Part shown: positions 1-16,375 of the stretch, piece by piece | Layout of the letters: each line of letters starts with the position of its first letter | Numbering within the stretch: position 1 is the first letter of the stretch | Assembly (NCBI GenBank): GCA_959347315.1 | Contig: OY365808.1 | Location: 1,955,954 to 2,019,953 of the forward strand | DNA length: 64,000 nt | Reading direction: 5' to 3' | Source of the DNA: Bimastos eiseni | Lineage: Eukaryota; Annelida; Clitellata; Crassiclitellata; Lumbricidae | The notes under the pieces: generated by a model | Told to the model about the DNA's origin: nothing | The model's database searches: none | The model's input: the letters and a program-made list of their open reading frames with translations, nothing else | Made by a program: the position numbers and the translations under genes

Positions 1-235
1 TGTGTATGTTGGGTGTGTATGTTGGACGTGTGCATATGTATGTGTTCATGTGTGTACGTATGTAAATGTATGTGGGTATATAATGGGTGCATATGTGTGC
101 GCGTGTATGTATGTGTATATATGTATGCATGTACGCGTGTGTACATGTATGTGTGCATGTTTCTGTTTATATGTGTATGCATATGTGTGCATATGCGTGT
201 TCGTATGGGTATGTAGGTGCGTGCGTGCATCAGCC
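1..235. repeat. TG/TATG-rich simple repeat
   Basis: Imperfect alternating pyrimidine/purine sequence of TGTGTATG, TATATG and GCGTG units. All short frames here read Cys/Val/Tyr/Met low complexity and are not genes. Confidence 0.9.
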
Positions 236-324
236 GCTGCTGCAGCGGTTACCATGCGAACGGCGATGATATCTATCGAGGGATGATCGCTTGAGCAGGA
301 TCTGCAACGGAGCGTATAAGACAC

Positions 325-2132
325 GGGAGGAGGAGGAGCAGGAGAAGGAGGAGCAGGAGAAGGAGGAGCAGAAGAAGGAGGAGCAGGAGAAGGAGGAGCA
401 GGAGAAGGAGGAGCAGAAGAAGGAGGAGCAGGAGAAGGAGGAGAAGGAGAAGCAGAAGAAGGAGGAGCAGGAGAATGAGGAGCAGGAGAAGGAGGAGCAG
501 GAGAAGGAGGAGCAGGAGAAGGAGGAGCAGAAGAAGGAGGAGCAGGAGAAGGAGGAGAAGGAGAAGCAGAAGAAGGAGGAGCAGGAGAATGAGGAGCAGG
601 AGAAGGAGGAGCAGGAGAAGGAGGAGCAGGAGAAGGAGGAGCAGAAGAAGGAGGAGCAGGAGAAGGAGGAGAAGGAGAAGCAGAAGAAGGAGGAGCAGGA
701 GAATGAGGAGCAGGAGAAGGAGGAGCAGGAGAAGGAGGAGCAGGAGAAGGAGGAGCAGAAGAAGGAGGAGCAGGAGAAGGAGGAGAAGGAGAAGCAGAAG
801 AAGGAGGAGCAGGAGAATGAGGAGCAGGAGAATGAGGAGCAGAAGAAGGAGGAGCAGGAGAAGGAGGAGCAGGATAAGGAGGAGCAGAAGAAGGAGGAGC
901 AGGGGAAGGAGGAGCAGAAGAAGGAGGAGCAGGAGAAGGAGGAGCAGAAGAAGGAGGAGCAGGAGAAGGAGGAGCAGAAGAAGGAGGAGCAGGAGAAGGA
1001 GGAGAAGGAGAAGCAGAAGAAGGAGGAGCAGGAGAATGAGGAGCAGGAGAAGGAGGAGCAGGAGAAGGAGGAGCAGGAGAAGGAGGAGCAGAAGAAGGAG
1101 GAGCAGGAGAAGGAGGAGCAGGAGAAGGAGGAGCAGAAGAAGGAGGAGCAGGAGAAGGAGGAGCAGAAGAAGGAGGAGCAGGAGAAGGAGGAGAAGGAGA
1201 AGCAGAAGAAGGAGGAGCAGGAGAATGAGGAGCAGGAGAAGGAGGAGCAGGAGAAGGAGGAGCAGGAGAAGGAGGAGCAGAAGAAGGAGGAGCAGGAGAA
1301 GGAGGAGCAGGATAAGCAGGAGCAGAAGAAGGAGGAGCAGGGGAAGGAGGAGCAGGAGAAGGAGGAGCAGAAGAAGGAGGAGCAGGGGAAGGAGGAGCAG
1401 AAGAAGGAGGAGCAGGAGAAGGAGGAGCAGAAGAAGGAGGAGCAGGAGAAGGAGGAGCAGAAGAAGGAGGAGCAGGAGAAGGAGGAGTAGGAGAAGGAGG
1501 AGCAGAAGAAGGAGGAGCAGGAGAAGGAGGAGCAGAAGAAGGAGGAACAGGAGAAGGAGGAGCAGAAGAAGGAGGAGCAGGAGAAGGAGGAGCAGAAGAA
1601 GGAGGAGCAGGAGAATGAGGAGCAGGAGAAGGAGGAGCAGGAGAAGGAGGAGCAGGAGAAGGAGGAGCAGAAGAAGGAGGAGCAGGAGAAGGAGGAGCAG
1701 GATAAGCAGGAGCAGAAGAAGGAGGAGCAGGGGAAGGAGGAGCAGGAGAAGGAGGAGCAGAAGAAGGAGGAGCAGGGGAAGGAGGAGCAGAAGAAGGAGG
1801 AGCAGGAGAAGGAGGAGCAGAAGAAGGAGGAGCAGGAGAAGGAGGAGCAGAAGAAGGAGGAGCAGGAGAAGGAGGAGTAGGAGAAGGAGGAGCAGAAGAA
1901 GGAGGAGCAGGAGAAGGAGGAGCAGAAGAAGGAGGAACAGGAGAAGGAGGAGCAGAAGAAGGAGGAGCAGGAGAAGGAGGAGCAGAAGAAGGAGGAGCAG
2001 GAGAAGGAGGAGAAGGAGAAGCAGAAGAAGGAGGAGCAGGAGAAGGAGGAGCAGAAGAAGGAGAAACAGGAGAAGGAGGAGCAGAAGAAGGAGGAGCAGG
2101 AGAAGGAGGAGCAGGAGGAGGAGAAGGAGGAA
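325..2132. repeat. Polypurine minisatellite, 15-bp unit GAGGAGCAGGAGAAG with higher-order copies
   Basis: About 1.8 kb of GAGGAGCAGGAGAAG and GAGGAGCAGAAGAAG units, almost purely purine plus C in CAG. Landmark GAGAATGAG recurs at 471, 585, 699 and 813, a 114-bp higher-order period. A larger block is duplicated at 390 bp: GATAAGCAGG at 1311 and 1701, GAGTAGGAG at about 1484 and 1874. All periods are multiples of three, so several frames stay open on both strands. One plus frame reads [10 protein letters not shown], but it begins without ATG and meets TAG in each 390-bp copy, so I do not call a gene. Confidence 0.95.
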
Positions 2133-2929
2133 TTTTTATAAGGAGGATGGATTAGTGAAGAAAAGGGATTAGTGTTAGCAGGGAGGGAGTAGGGGAAAAG
2201 GGGCAAGAACTAGGAATGAGAAAAGAGAGGAGAAGGAGGAGAAGGAGGAGAAGGAGGAGAAGGAGATGGTGTAGGAAGGGACGGTGGAGAGAAGAAGAGT
2301 AAGGAGGAGGGGCATGTTAAGGATTATGAGGAGGAGTTGAAGAAGAAGAAATAGGCTTCGGAGTTGTATTGAATAGATGAGAGGGGCACGAGATTAAGAT
2401 AACTTACTTACTCACCTAGACGGGAAAAGTAGGCAGAGGATGGGAAGGTGAAGAAAGACACGGAGGAAAGGAGGAAGTAAAAGAAGAACCGAGATGACGA
2501 AATGTAGGTGGAAGAGGAGAAGGAGGAATGGTGAGGAGGAGAGGAAAGAGCAGTAGGAGAAGATTGGGCGGATGGTGGTTGGAATCCGATGCCAGTCTTC
2601 GATCAGGAGCAACAGCAGGAATAAAGACGGGAGAGAAGAGGGGAGGGAGGGAAATAAACTGAAATATATCTATGTAGAGTAAGGGATAGGAAAGAAGATG
2701 GAGGGATGGACCAGGATGGAAAGGGGGAATAGCAGAACATGCAGAGTAGTCTACCTATCTGTCCGTCTACATGAATCTCTGTCTATTCGTCTGTCTCTCT
2801 CTATAATTATAGGCTTTATAAATATATACACATGTGTAATTGTATATAAAAGCAAAAATCTACGCATATCCAGTTTTTTCGATGCATCAATTATGTTGAC
2901 AGAAAGAACAAAATAGTTTATGTTTAACG

Positions 2930-2960
<31 letters not shown>

Positions 2961-4489
2961 TGGGATTGGGATTAATAATATGTATATATATATATATATA
3001 TGTATACATGATTGAGTTTCTATCTGTGATACTATATATATATGTATGTATGTATGTATATATATATATCATACTGCTGCCTTGTGATATATTGTATGCA
3101 TTTGTGTGCATTGTGTAAACATAGGAATATTGATTTTATTGATGTATAAAAATTGTATACATAATTATACTATGTTGTGCTGATAGAGAAATAATTACGA
3201 CGGTGGCCATTAAAAAAGCAATTATCGGGGCCACCAGTTCGATTGTATTTGTATACGACTTACGCATCTGTTTTATCTGTAAATACAGATGAGATCTACG
3301 ACATGGCAACATTGATGACTGTGTGTGTTTGTGCGTGTGTGTGTTTGGGATTGAAGCAGAGAATTACGGCTACATGTATAGAGAGGGATGAAGAAGGCTA
3401 TAGATACATGGAAATCAAATAGAATCACAAAACCCTCCTCTGTCAGTAAAATTAAAACCTTCTCCACAACTACTTTGCTCCTCTGACCTTGACCTCCTAT
3501 GTACTATCACTTTTGTTCAAATTCTTCTGTGCGTGATTTTCGAGTGGCACTTTAGAAGTTTGGAGATTGGGATTAATAGGCTACCTTGCTTTAGAAGTTG
3601 ATAAATTGCTTCTTGGGTTAAGATCCTTCACGGATCTTTAAAGTGCACAATGGTGGTCTCTTTTTGTGGCATTTTAATGCTTTTATCTCGGGGATTGGCG
3701 TTTAATTCCTTTTTCCATACTATATTTTTTCATTCTATAATCTTCTTTCAAGGCTTAATTAGCGATGGTTGTGCAACATCCGCACGATGTGGTATTTATT
3801 TCAGTAAGTGATGTGTTGGTCTATGCAGATGCACGGATAACGATGTGTAATTAGAGTTAGAAAGGATTCAACGTTTTCTCCTTTCTCTCATAACGATTTT
3901 CCGTCTTTTATTCTTTTTCAGTTCAATTTCTTTTCTTTTCGGCTATTGTTCTTTTGCCGGAGATTGTCATAAAAACCATTATCAGTCAGTCTCATTGTGT
4001 TCCTGTTTGCCTACCTTCTCTGAATTATAAAGCCTACATTTATTCTCTTTGTTTCCTTCTTTTGCACGATATAACCAAGAACATCATGTAACTGCGGCCA
4101 CGTCATCACAATTAAAATTCGTCGATTATGCCTATAGGTCGGCCTACGGACCCGGATTTACTGAGTTACTAAGGACAACTTTCAATCCAGCTTCCATTTC
4201 ACCATGAGTTTACATCAATCCAGCATCCAATTGCGCACGATTCTTTTCACTAATCCAGCTCCCAGTTAAACAGAAATCTTTTCATCAACCCAACTCACAG
4301 TTAAACGGACTTCTGTTTACCAATGCCGCTTCTACTAAGCCTACCGACGCTAACGAGTCTTAACCAGATGCGCCATTGAAATAATAACTACGCTATTTAC
4401 TAACATGGGTAATTACTAATTTACAACGTTAAACTAAGGTTTTGGCGGAGCCTTTTCATATTTTTGGTGATATAAAGTGGGTGGGTTCT
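2133..4489. other. Intergenic spacer with GA-rich and TA-rich stretches
   Basis: 2221-2270 is a short GAAGGAGGA continuation of the purine tract, and 2650-2800 contains a short TCTGTC stretch. 2937-3072 is TATA/TATG microsatellite broken by GGGATTGGGATT. From 3110 to 4489 I see unique AT-rich sequence with no convincing exon or repeat boundary. Confidence 0.6.
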
Positions 4490-4515
4490 AGAGTTTAACG
4501 ACAGCTTATGACAAC

Positions 4516-5979
4516 CAGGGTCTGATTAAGGCTCAATGAAGCCCTATAGGCCAGCATCAGAAGTGGGCCTCTGCGGTGACAATCGAATCTGATACATTGC
4601 TAACAACAGCAAAGACTCTTTCCAGAGCATGGTACCAGTATTGCTGTTCGTGTTTAATCTGCTTTCCAAATTTTATACTAGTCCACAATCTTTGCGTCTA
4701 GTCAGATAATCCAAAAGAGCAGATCTGTGTTCATAACTATTTTCATGATCTTGAATAAAATGTGGATTTCTCCTATCACTAAAACCATCAGACGCCAATA
4801 AAGTCTTCGACGTTGTAAAAAGTTTACATGCAAAGCAATAAAGAGAACCGGAAGTTAAGGAATAGAGCCGCCATTCACGTTTATAATTATGTGTCACAAT
4901 TTTACTTTCTTTCTGTTAAATAATCCTGTTCATTCATTCATTTCAAAAATTTATATAGCGCCCGTTCAAGAAACCTACTCAGAGGCGCTTTCAGCCAGGC
5001 TGCGACCAAGCAGAAAATACTTGAGGATACGATAGAAAACTGGTAGATTGTTCCTAGGGAGCATGCCCAGCGCTGGCCGAAGTCCATTCCAAAAGGAGGG
5101 GCCTACAACACAGAAAGCTCGGTTTAGCTTAATCGAGGATCGAGCTCGTGGGACCAGTAGCTCCCCTCTATCAGAGGGACGGAGAGCCCTACGGTAGGAT
5201 ACATAAGAAACCGGACAACAGAGACTAGGCCTACTTAAATAGGACTGGTCGCTACCAACGAGGCATCGATAGCCAAGCGCTGCTATCCTGTAGCTCTTGT
5301 GCAGTAGGCTATCTTGTGCGACTAGCAACATGTCGACAAGATTATATCAAATGGTCCAATCGAATTTTGGTAGACAGATTGACCTTTATCAATCCAGTAC
5401 GAAATGTCTTCGTTATTAAAGTTAATCCAGTCTGTAGTTTCTGTTGATCGATTTGGATTTCTGCAATCACTGACAACAGTTAAATCGAATAAATCACTAT
5501 TATTATCTTTCTTCACAACTGCCATGCTGGTATTCGATTTGGAAGCTTGTGATGCACTGGGTTGAACACTAATTGTGTCTAGAGGCTCAGAGGCTTCCTG
5601 AGCATCGCTTTCAGTGGCAGAAATGGCACTGCCTAATGGTTCAGATTCAGTATTGTCGGCTTTTTTTTTCTTAGGAAACAATATGACATGATGCACTTTA
5701 AAAAAAACATTTTCCACAACATTCTCACAGCAAGCAGACAACATTATGGTTGTTCTGCTAAGAGAATTTGTGCATCACAATTAATTTAGTACAAATATAA
5801 ATCGGTCCAAAGAGAGCAAAAGACTTTTTCTAGGTGAAAAATATGACTACAATTTGGTATTCTTTACATGATTCCTTGTTTTACAGGTTCATAGGTTATT
5901 TGTTGGGAGGATGGCGGGCCCCTCCTCAGCCTGGAGCCTAAGGATTGGCTTATTTGGCTCATGCCTTAATCCGGCCCTG
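4516..5979 (-). mobile_element. Non-autonomous hAT transposon with ZMYM/TTF-type remnants
   Basis: 1464 bp flanked by 8-bp target duplications ATGACAAC (4508-4515) and TTGACAAC (5980-5987), one mismatch. Terminal inverted repeats start CAGGGTCTGATTAAGGC and CAGGGCCGGATTAAGGC. Minus-strand remnants are 5322-5744, with TDWINFNNEDISYWIDKG as in the N-terminus of ZMYM-like hAT proteins, and 4673-4897, with KREWRLYSLTSGSLYCFACK then LF, a TTF-type zinc-finger signature. The two parts are separated by an inserted LINE tail. The DDE catalytic region is absent, so it cannot be autonomous. Confidence 0.93.
4925..5331 (-). mobile_element. LINE 3'-end fragment nested in the hAT element
   Basis: On the minus strand it encodes a typical C-terminal LINE tail (RAFCVVGPSFWNGLRPALGM then YRILKYFLLGR), followed by the recurrent 3' terminal sequence GGCGCTATATAAAT (seen reversed at about 4953). 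It splits the hAT coding remnant, so it inserted after the hAT element or into its ancestor. Confidence 0.82.
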
Positions 5980-8738
5980 TTGACAACAGAGGTCGTTGCT
6001 GACGACAGAAATTTGCTTAGCATATAACAGTACTTCAGTTCATTGTTGTTGATTGGGATCACCAAGTAATGTTAATGGAAATTATTTCGTATCACTTTAC
6101 AGGACTCTAGGTCTATCTATAACTATGTGAATGGCATGTTTAAAAGGTGTCTAAAGAGAATATCACACATTTGAGTGTTTAACGAGGTATAGAGCCACTG
6201 ACTTCGTTTTAAGCAGATTTGCCGTGTGGTCAAATATAACGATTAGTGAATTAGGTCACATTGGATGCAACATCCTGTGTATAAGTATAATAGCGTTTGG
6301 GAAATCGGTTAGTTAATTAGTTGCAGTTTAACGAAACTGCGTGATATAACAAAGAAATGGTTTAAAGGTGTATAAAATGTAGACTTGCATCGTCCAGTGC
6401 ATAGCGACATCTGTTGGCTTCGGTCGTGGGCCAAACTTCTCTCTCAAAATACATCGCTGTAATCAATTAATACCAAATAAATTTATCGTAAATTTTATGC
6501 CGATGGTTAACATAATTATATATTCATTTTACGTATATGTACAATAGATGACGCACTTGTAACACGATTCAAAGCAACATAAAACACAGAGGTCAAGAAA
6601 ATAGAACAACGGTGGACGCTACATGCGAACAAACACGAAAAGACACTGAGATCACAAACGCTGCAGTAACGAAGAATGTCACTTGTATCGTCACAAAATA
6701 ACCCACAAAAAAATTCTAAAATTCTGAAAATAATTGCCAGAATATGAACAAGAAGTTGATTAATCAAGTACATAGATCTAATGTAGGCTACACGTCGTCT
6801 GACGTTGCTAAATTCACGATTCCGAAATGAGAAGAAAACGGACTTCAATAGTCCGCCATTTTTAGGTAAATATGTTCCACGTTCGATGAAAGATAAAGCT
6901 TGAATATCGTCAGATTTGCTGTTTTCATTGTCACAAAATGCTGTTTAAAGGTTCAATGGCGAAATTCACATCAATTTTATAAGAAAATTGTCCGAACCGG
7001 GTTCTATTAATGTAGAATGCGTAAATAAAATGCTCGGGTAGCCATTGCAAAGTATTCACCAAGGTTGTGATATGAATTTGTCTCCTATTTCATAAAAGAG
7101 CAACGCTAAATTAAAATTTTTAACAATAAATATATCAAAATGAAAATCCCTACAGTATCACTAATGTATTTCAGAATTCATCAGTACGATTCCACCTCCT
7201 TAACTTCGTAAAGGAAAGGCACACCTACCTGACTTAGGCCTATATACTTTCTTCATTATGGCCTATAGCATCATTGGAAAGTTGAGACCACAAAGAGACC
7301 TAGTAAGGTGTAATATATTTTCGACATGTCTAAAAGTTTTGTATGTATAAAAGGACTTTGGAGACTTTAAGTACACAATGCCACAATTTTATACAACTCC
7401 GATCAAAGCAAAATTCGCACAATTTTGTAGATAATTTTAATTAACTTTATACTTCTTATTTTTATTATTAGACTTCAAGATTATTCTCATAAGACAAAAG
7501 TATTGTCTTAAAATATCCTCTGCTTCTTAACAACGATGCAACAACTATCTACATAACGTGCAATATTTTTACAGTCAAAACATATAAAAGTCATTTATTT
7601 GTTTAACTATGAATTGGGACTTGGCTTACATACTATAGCAACTATTTATCGAATTAAATATTCATGTAAGCGCTCTCAGCATAGTTCTTCTCAAGTTACT
7701 TCAAAGGGTTTAAGACACAGACAGGTATATATGCAGAGACACAATTTGCAAATGGCGCAGAATCGCACTTCAGTTATCACATGACTTCTTCTTCTATTAA
7801 GTTCTACTTTTATTCTGTCTGGGCTTCCTTTTCCTAAATTAAAGGCACCAAAACACTTGCTCTGTTGCAAAACTTAGTCCTGTTTAAATAAGAATAATTA
7901 TGTTTAAAGAGGAAAACAAACTGGCAATCAAAGCTTTACAGTCACACTATCTTAATCTCAGCATTTGTGCAAATAGTTGTATTTAATAAACAAACAGTGC
8001 ACTTATCTAGAAAAGAATTTAGCTGGATAAGCAAAGTGCAAGTTCTTAGTTACAGGCATGGGTCATAATTTTAAGATTATTTGAGTAAAGAAAGGTCAAC
8101 TAGAGATAAATGAAAGTGAGTAAAGGCAAACCGATTAAATGAGCTTTTGAATTATGATATTCTCAAAATGTTCAATATTCTGAAACATTCATGCCTAAAG
8201 AATTGAATGTAAATTGCAACCAAACAACAGAATAGTGTTGCAATACTTTGAAGGCCTTTGCTGTAGATGTTCTAATGCTCAGAAAACGAGAACTGCCTTT
8301 ATAGAATACAAAGGTGATTTTAACTGATGAAACAACAACTGAGAGACCACAGCGTTGCAAGTATAGTTACAATCGAAAAGCTGTTAAAACTTCATATGGT
8401 TAAAGGCGAGCGCTGCACCCAGAGATGTTTTAAACCAATTCGCTTGCCGCTACATATCGCATACATCTTAACATTTCTCGCATGCTGTCAGATATCTGGC
8501 TCTCGCAAGTCTCACATACTATCACAGATCTCACATGATGTTACATACCTCAAAACTGAGCACAATTGAACCGACACAGTTAGTGGAGAAGGAAGTTACA
8601 GAAGAATGCTTGAAATCACAATGCGACCTTCAAAGTATACACAAACCTACACAAAGGCTTTCACAGATTTCATCTAATTAATTTTAGGTAACTATTGAGC
8701 AAAAGTGCGGCAAAGACTCGGAAAGTAATGCTTCGTAA

Positions 8739-9744
8739 TTGTATAGCTATATCAAGCGCCCCTTGTTGATATGGTTCTTCATCTTTGGATAAGTTGGCTT
8801 TCTGAATTGATCCTCTTCAGGAACTTGTGACTAGGCGTACAGCATAGCTCCTACACGTACCTAAGGTTGACGGATATTTAGCAGAAACTGCAATTATGAT
8901 AGATTTAACACTAGTGACTATTCATTCACGTATTCAAATATCTCACAGCTGGCCTCTCATCCTTAGAATTTTATTTTCAAGTGCTTCTTTAAACTGAGTT
9001 GACAAAATTAATATGCCTATCAATTCGATGTGTTAAGATGTGAACAACGCTACAGAGGATCTAGCATGTTCAGATTAGATTCCTAGAAGGTAACTTAGTA
9101 CTTTCTTAAAAACTTGTGCCTAACGATTATGCATTTGTTACTCCATTCATTTATTTCTTGCATAAACATCCAGGACTTTCAACTGTAACATGCATGGATT
9201 TCTTTGCTGTAAGTGACTCGAATACTAGCAATTACAAATAGCAAATTTACAATCTTAGTTTATACAGACCAAAACCGTGGTTCTCATGAACCTGACGGTC
9301 AATAAACGCCATTGGTTAAGAAGTAGCATTTATCCCATCGCAACGTTGAAATATATAATTTTATATTTTTCATCTCGTAGACATGACTATAATAGCTAGG
9401 CCTACGCTGCCTACACTGTGCGTTGATAATCGACCTACTCGCATTTTTTGGCCGTAACACGCAAATTTCTAAAGCTTAGGCTACAAGAATTATTTACTTA
9501 GAAATCTCTCTGTACAGTAGGCCTACCGCCATTTTTGAATAAAATCTCAGTTTTCCGTCATTTTGAAATTAATGCTTCGCGTCAGATAGCTTTAGTGAAA
9601 ACGCATAATATACGAATTTATCATATTCACTCAATACATGTAGCGATGACTACATTACGAAAAAGTCAACTCTCAATTCCTTTCAGAGATGTTGGGTATA
9701 AGCCTATAAGAGCAGGCCCATCTATGAATACATTACTATAACAT
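8739..9744. other. Unique AT-rich spacer
   Basis: No reading frame with recognisable content, no tandem repeat and no splice-like structure supporting an exon. TAGGCCTAC words are frequent. Confidence 0.5.
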
Positions 9745-9752
9745 ACAGACAC

Positions 9753-9905
9753 CAGAGGCGTCAATTCCGCCTTGGAGCGATGAAGGCAAACCTCCGGTTC
9801 CAAGTGCCAAGAAGGCTAAATCTCCTCCCCCCCTAAGACTCAAAAGATATCCCCTACCTGAAACAGGAGGCATTTGCCTCTGAACCCCCTATCTGGACGC
9901 CTCTG
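9753..9905. mobile_element. hAT-type MITE, 153 bp, perfect 8-bp target duplication
   Basis: Begins CAGAGGCGTC and ends GACGCCTCTG, a perfect 10-bp terminal inverted repeat. It is flanked on both sides by ACAGACAC (9745-9752 and 9906-9913). Eight-bp duplications with CAG..CTG ends are the hAT signature. It is too short to encode anything, and its internal GC is higher than its surroundings. Confidence 0.92.
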
Positions 9906-9913
9906 ACAGACAC

Positions 9914-14940
<5,027 letters not shown>

Positions 14941-14960
14941 ACACGCTATGCGTAAATTAT

Positions 14961-15042
14961 TGACGTCACTCAAGTAGTCATCCTTTGATGTCAAATACAC
15001 AAAAATTTCTGACGTCACTCTCGTGCTGATACTTTGACGTCA
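14961..15042. promoter_or_regulatory. Cluster of three perfect CRE palindromes (TGACGTCA)
   Basis: TGACGTCA occurs at 14961-14968, 15010-15017 and 15035-15042. The full 8-bp palindrome is the CREB/ATF consensus, and three within 82 bp is far above chance. About 125 bp further on, AACTGCAG|GTAAGT (donor at about 15169) would be a strong plus-strand splice donor, so this could be the promoter and untranslated first exon of a plus-strand transcript running antisense to NCOA. No transcript evidence is available. Confidence 0.5.
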
Positions 15043-15456
15043 CAACACATGAAAAAAATGGATGATATCGGTCGCAATTGAGGTCCAAACACACCACATC
15101 TTCTAGTAAGCAATTTTTTGTATCGCACAGTTCGTCCTTTCTAAAGACCAAGTCAAACAACTGCAGGTAAGTATCGTATGTCAAGTTTGGCTACGAATTG
15201 CAACAAAACGCCACCACACAATGACGCCACTCATCCTAACACTCAGCGCGGTCACCAAATCACGTGATTCAACTCTCGATTAAGGCAAGTGAGTGCAAAA
15301 GTTCGTTAGCGGGATCGCCGTAAGGCCGGTGTTTCGAGGCGAAGAGCTGTAACCATGACAGCACACGCAAACCGATGACATGCCAATCCTGGTAGCGCAT
15401 TAGAGAAATAATCGATAAACATAATGGCAGCCAATGGCCGAATCCGATTGGCCAGG

Positions 15457-15475
15457 TGACCTCTTGACCTGACCT
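15457..15475. promoter_or_regulatory. Nuclear-receptor half-site cluster (DR2 plus overlapping half-site)
   Basis: On the minus strand the sequence reads AGGTCAGGTCAAGAGGTCA: a direct repeat of AGGTCA with 2-bp spacing plus an overlapping third half-site. CACGTG lies about 195 bp upstream, near 15262. This fits a receptor response element, but short motifs alone are weak evidence. Confidence 0.35.
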
Positions 15476-15639
15476 AGCAACGACAAGAGCTGGACCAATT
15501 GCCCAGAAACGCATATCCTATCAGACAATCCGGTGTCACGTTTCTAGGTTGTGTCGGATAGCAACTTCTGAAGCAGGCTGCCTGATTTGTTTGACATTCC
15601 TACACTTGCAGATATCTGACAATAAAAACACATATACAG

Positions 15640-16375
15640 ACTATTATTATTACAAATATTATTATTATTATTATTACTATTATTATTATATCCTTCCATT
15701 CATCAATCCATCCATCCATCCATCAATCCACTAATGCATCGAACCATTAATCGACCAAATCTTATATCCATTCATCCATCTACCTGTCAACCAACCCATC
15801 CACCAACCCATCTGCCTAAACCACCTATCCACCTTTCAATCCACCCATCCACAATCCATTCACCCATTCAAAAACCCATCCGCCTACACCGTCCATCAAT
15901 CCACCTTTCCAACAATCCACTCCTCCACAATCCATCCACCCATCAATCAACCCCTCCACAATCCATCCACCCAACAATCAAACTCTTCACAATCCATCCA
16001 CCCATCAATCCACCCCTCCACCAATCCATCCACCCCTCCACAATCCATCCACCCATCAATCTACTCCTCCACAATCCATTCACCCATTAATCCACCACTC
16101 CACCAATCCATCCACCCATCCACCCCTCCACCAATCCATCCACCCCTCCACAATCCATCCACCCATCAATCAAACCCTCCCCAATCCATCCACCCATCAA
16201 TCCACACCTCCACCAATCCATCCACCCCTCCACCAATCCATCCACCTCTCCACAATCCATCCACCCCTCCACCAATCCATCCATCCCTCCACCCATCAAT
16301 CCACTCCTCCACAATCCATTCACCCATCAATCCACCACTCCACAAATCAATCCACCAATCCATCATTATCCACCT
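15640..16375. repeat. ATT microsatellite followed by ATCC/CCAC minisatellite
   Basis: 15643-15690 is (ATT)n. 15695-16375 is built from ATCCATCCACC, CCCTCCACAATCC and ACCCATCAATCC blocks forming irregular longer units. The right end overlaps the last codons and stop of NCOA exon 19. Confidence 0.93.

Larger units (their letters stand above)
4490..8738. repeat. Left arm of large inverted repeat (partner 38186-40965)
   Basis: The reverse complement matches the right arm along its length once the hAT insertion at 4516-5979 is removed, leaving about 2.78 kb in each arm. Short conceptual frames at 6516-6848, 7599-7784 and 8172-8360 reappear reversed at 40066-40398, 39130-39315 and 38554-38742 with 3, 0 and 1 residue differences. 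Identity is near 98-99% from about 6500 to 8738 and visibly lower, roughly 90%, from 4490 to 6500. No terminal inverted repeats or clear target duplications were found for the arm itself. Either two copies of a long mobile element or an inverted segmental duplication. Confidence 0.93.

Noticed and set aside
230..2206. 658-codon minus frame rich in [10 protein letters not shown], and plus frames rich in [10 protein letters not shown] or RRRRSRR
   Set aside because: They are translations of the 15-bp purine minisatellite. All periods are multiples of three, so every stop-free frame persists. The E-rich frame has no ATG start and hits TAG in both 390-bp copies.
6516..6848. 110-codon frame kept in both inverted-repeat arms (also 40066-40398)
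   Set aside because: It begins at TTG with no in-frame ATG, and all changes noted between arms within it alter the residue, so there is no sign of protein constraint. Conservation is explained by the duplication.
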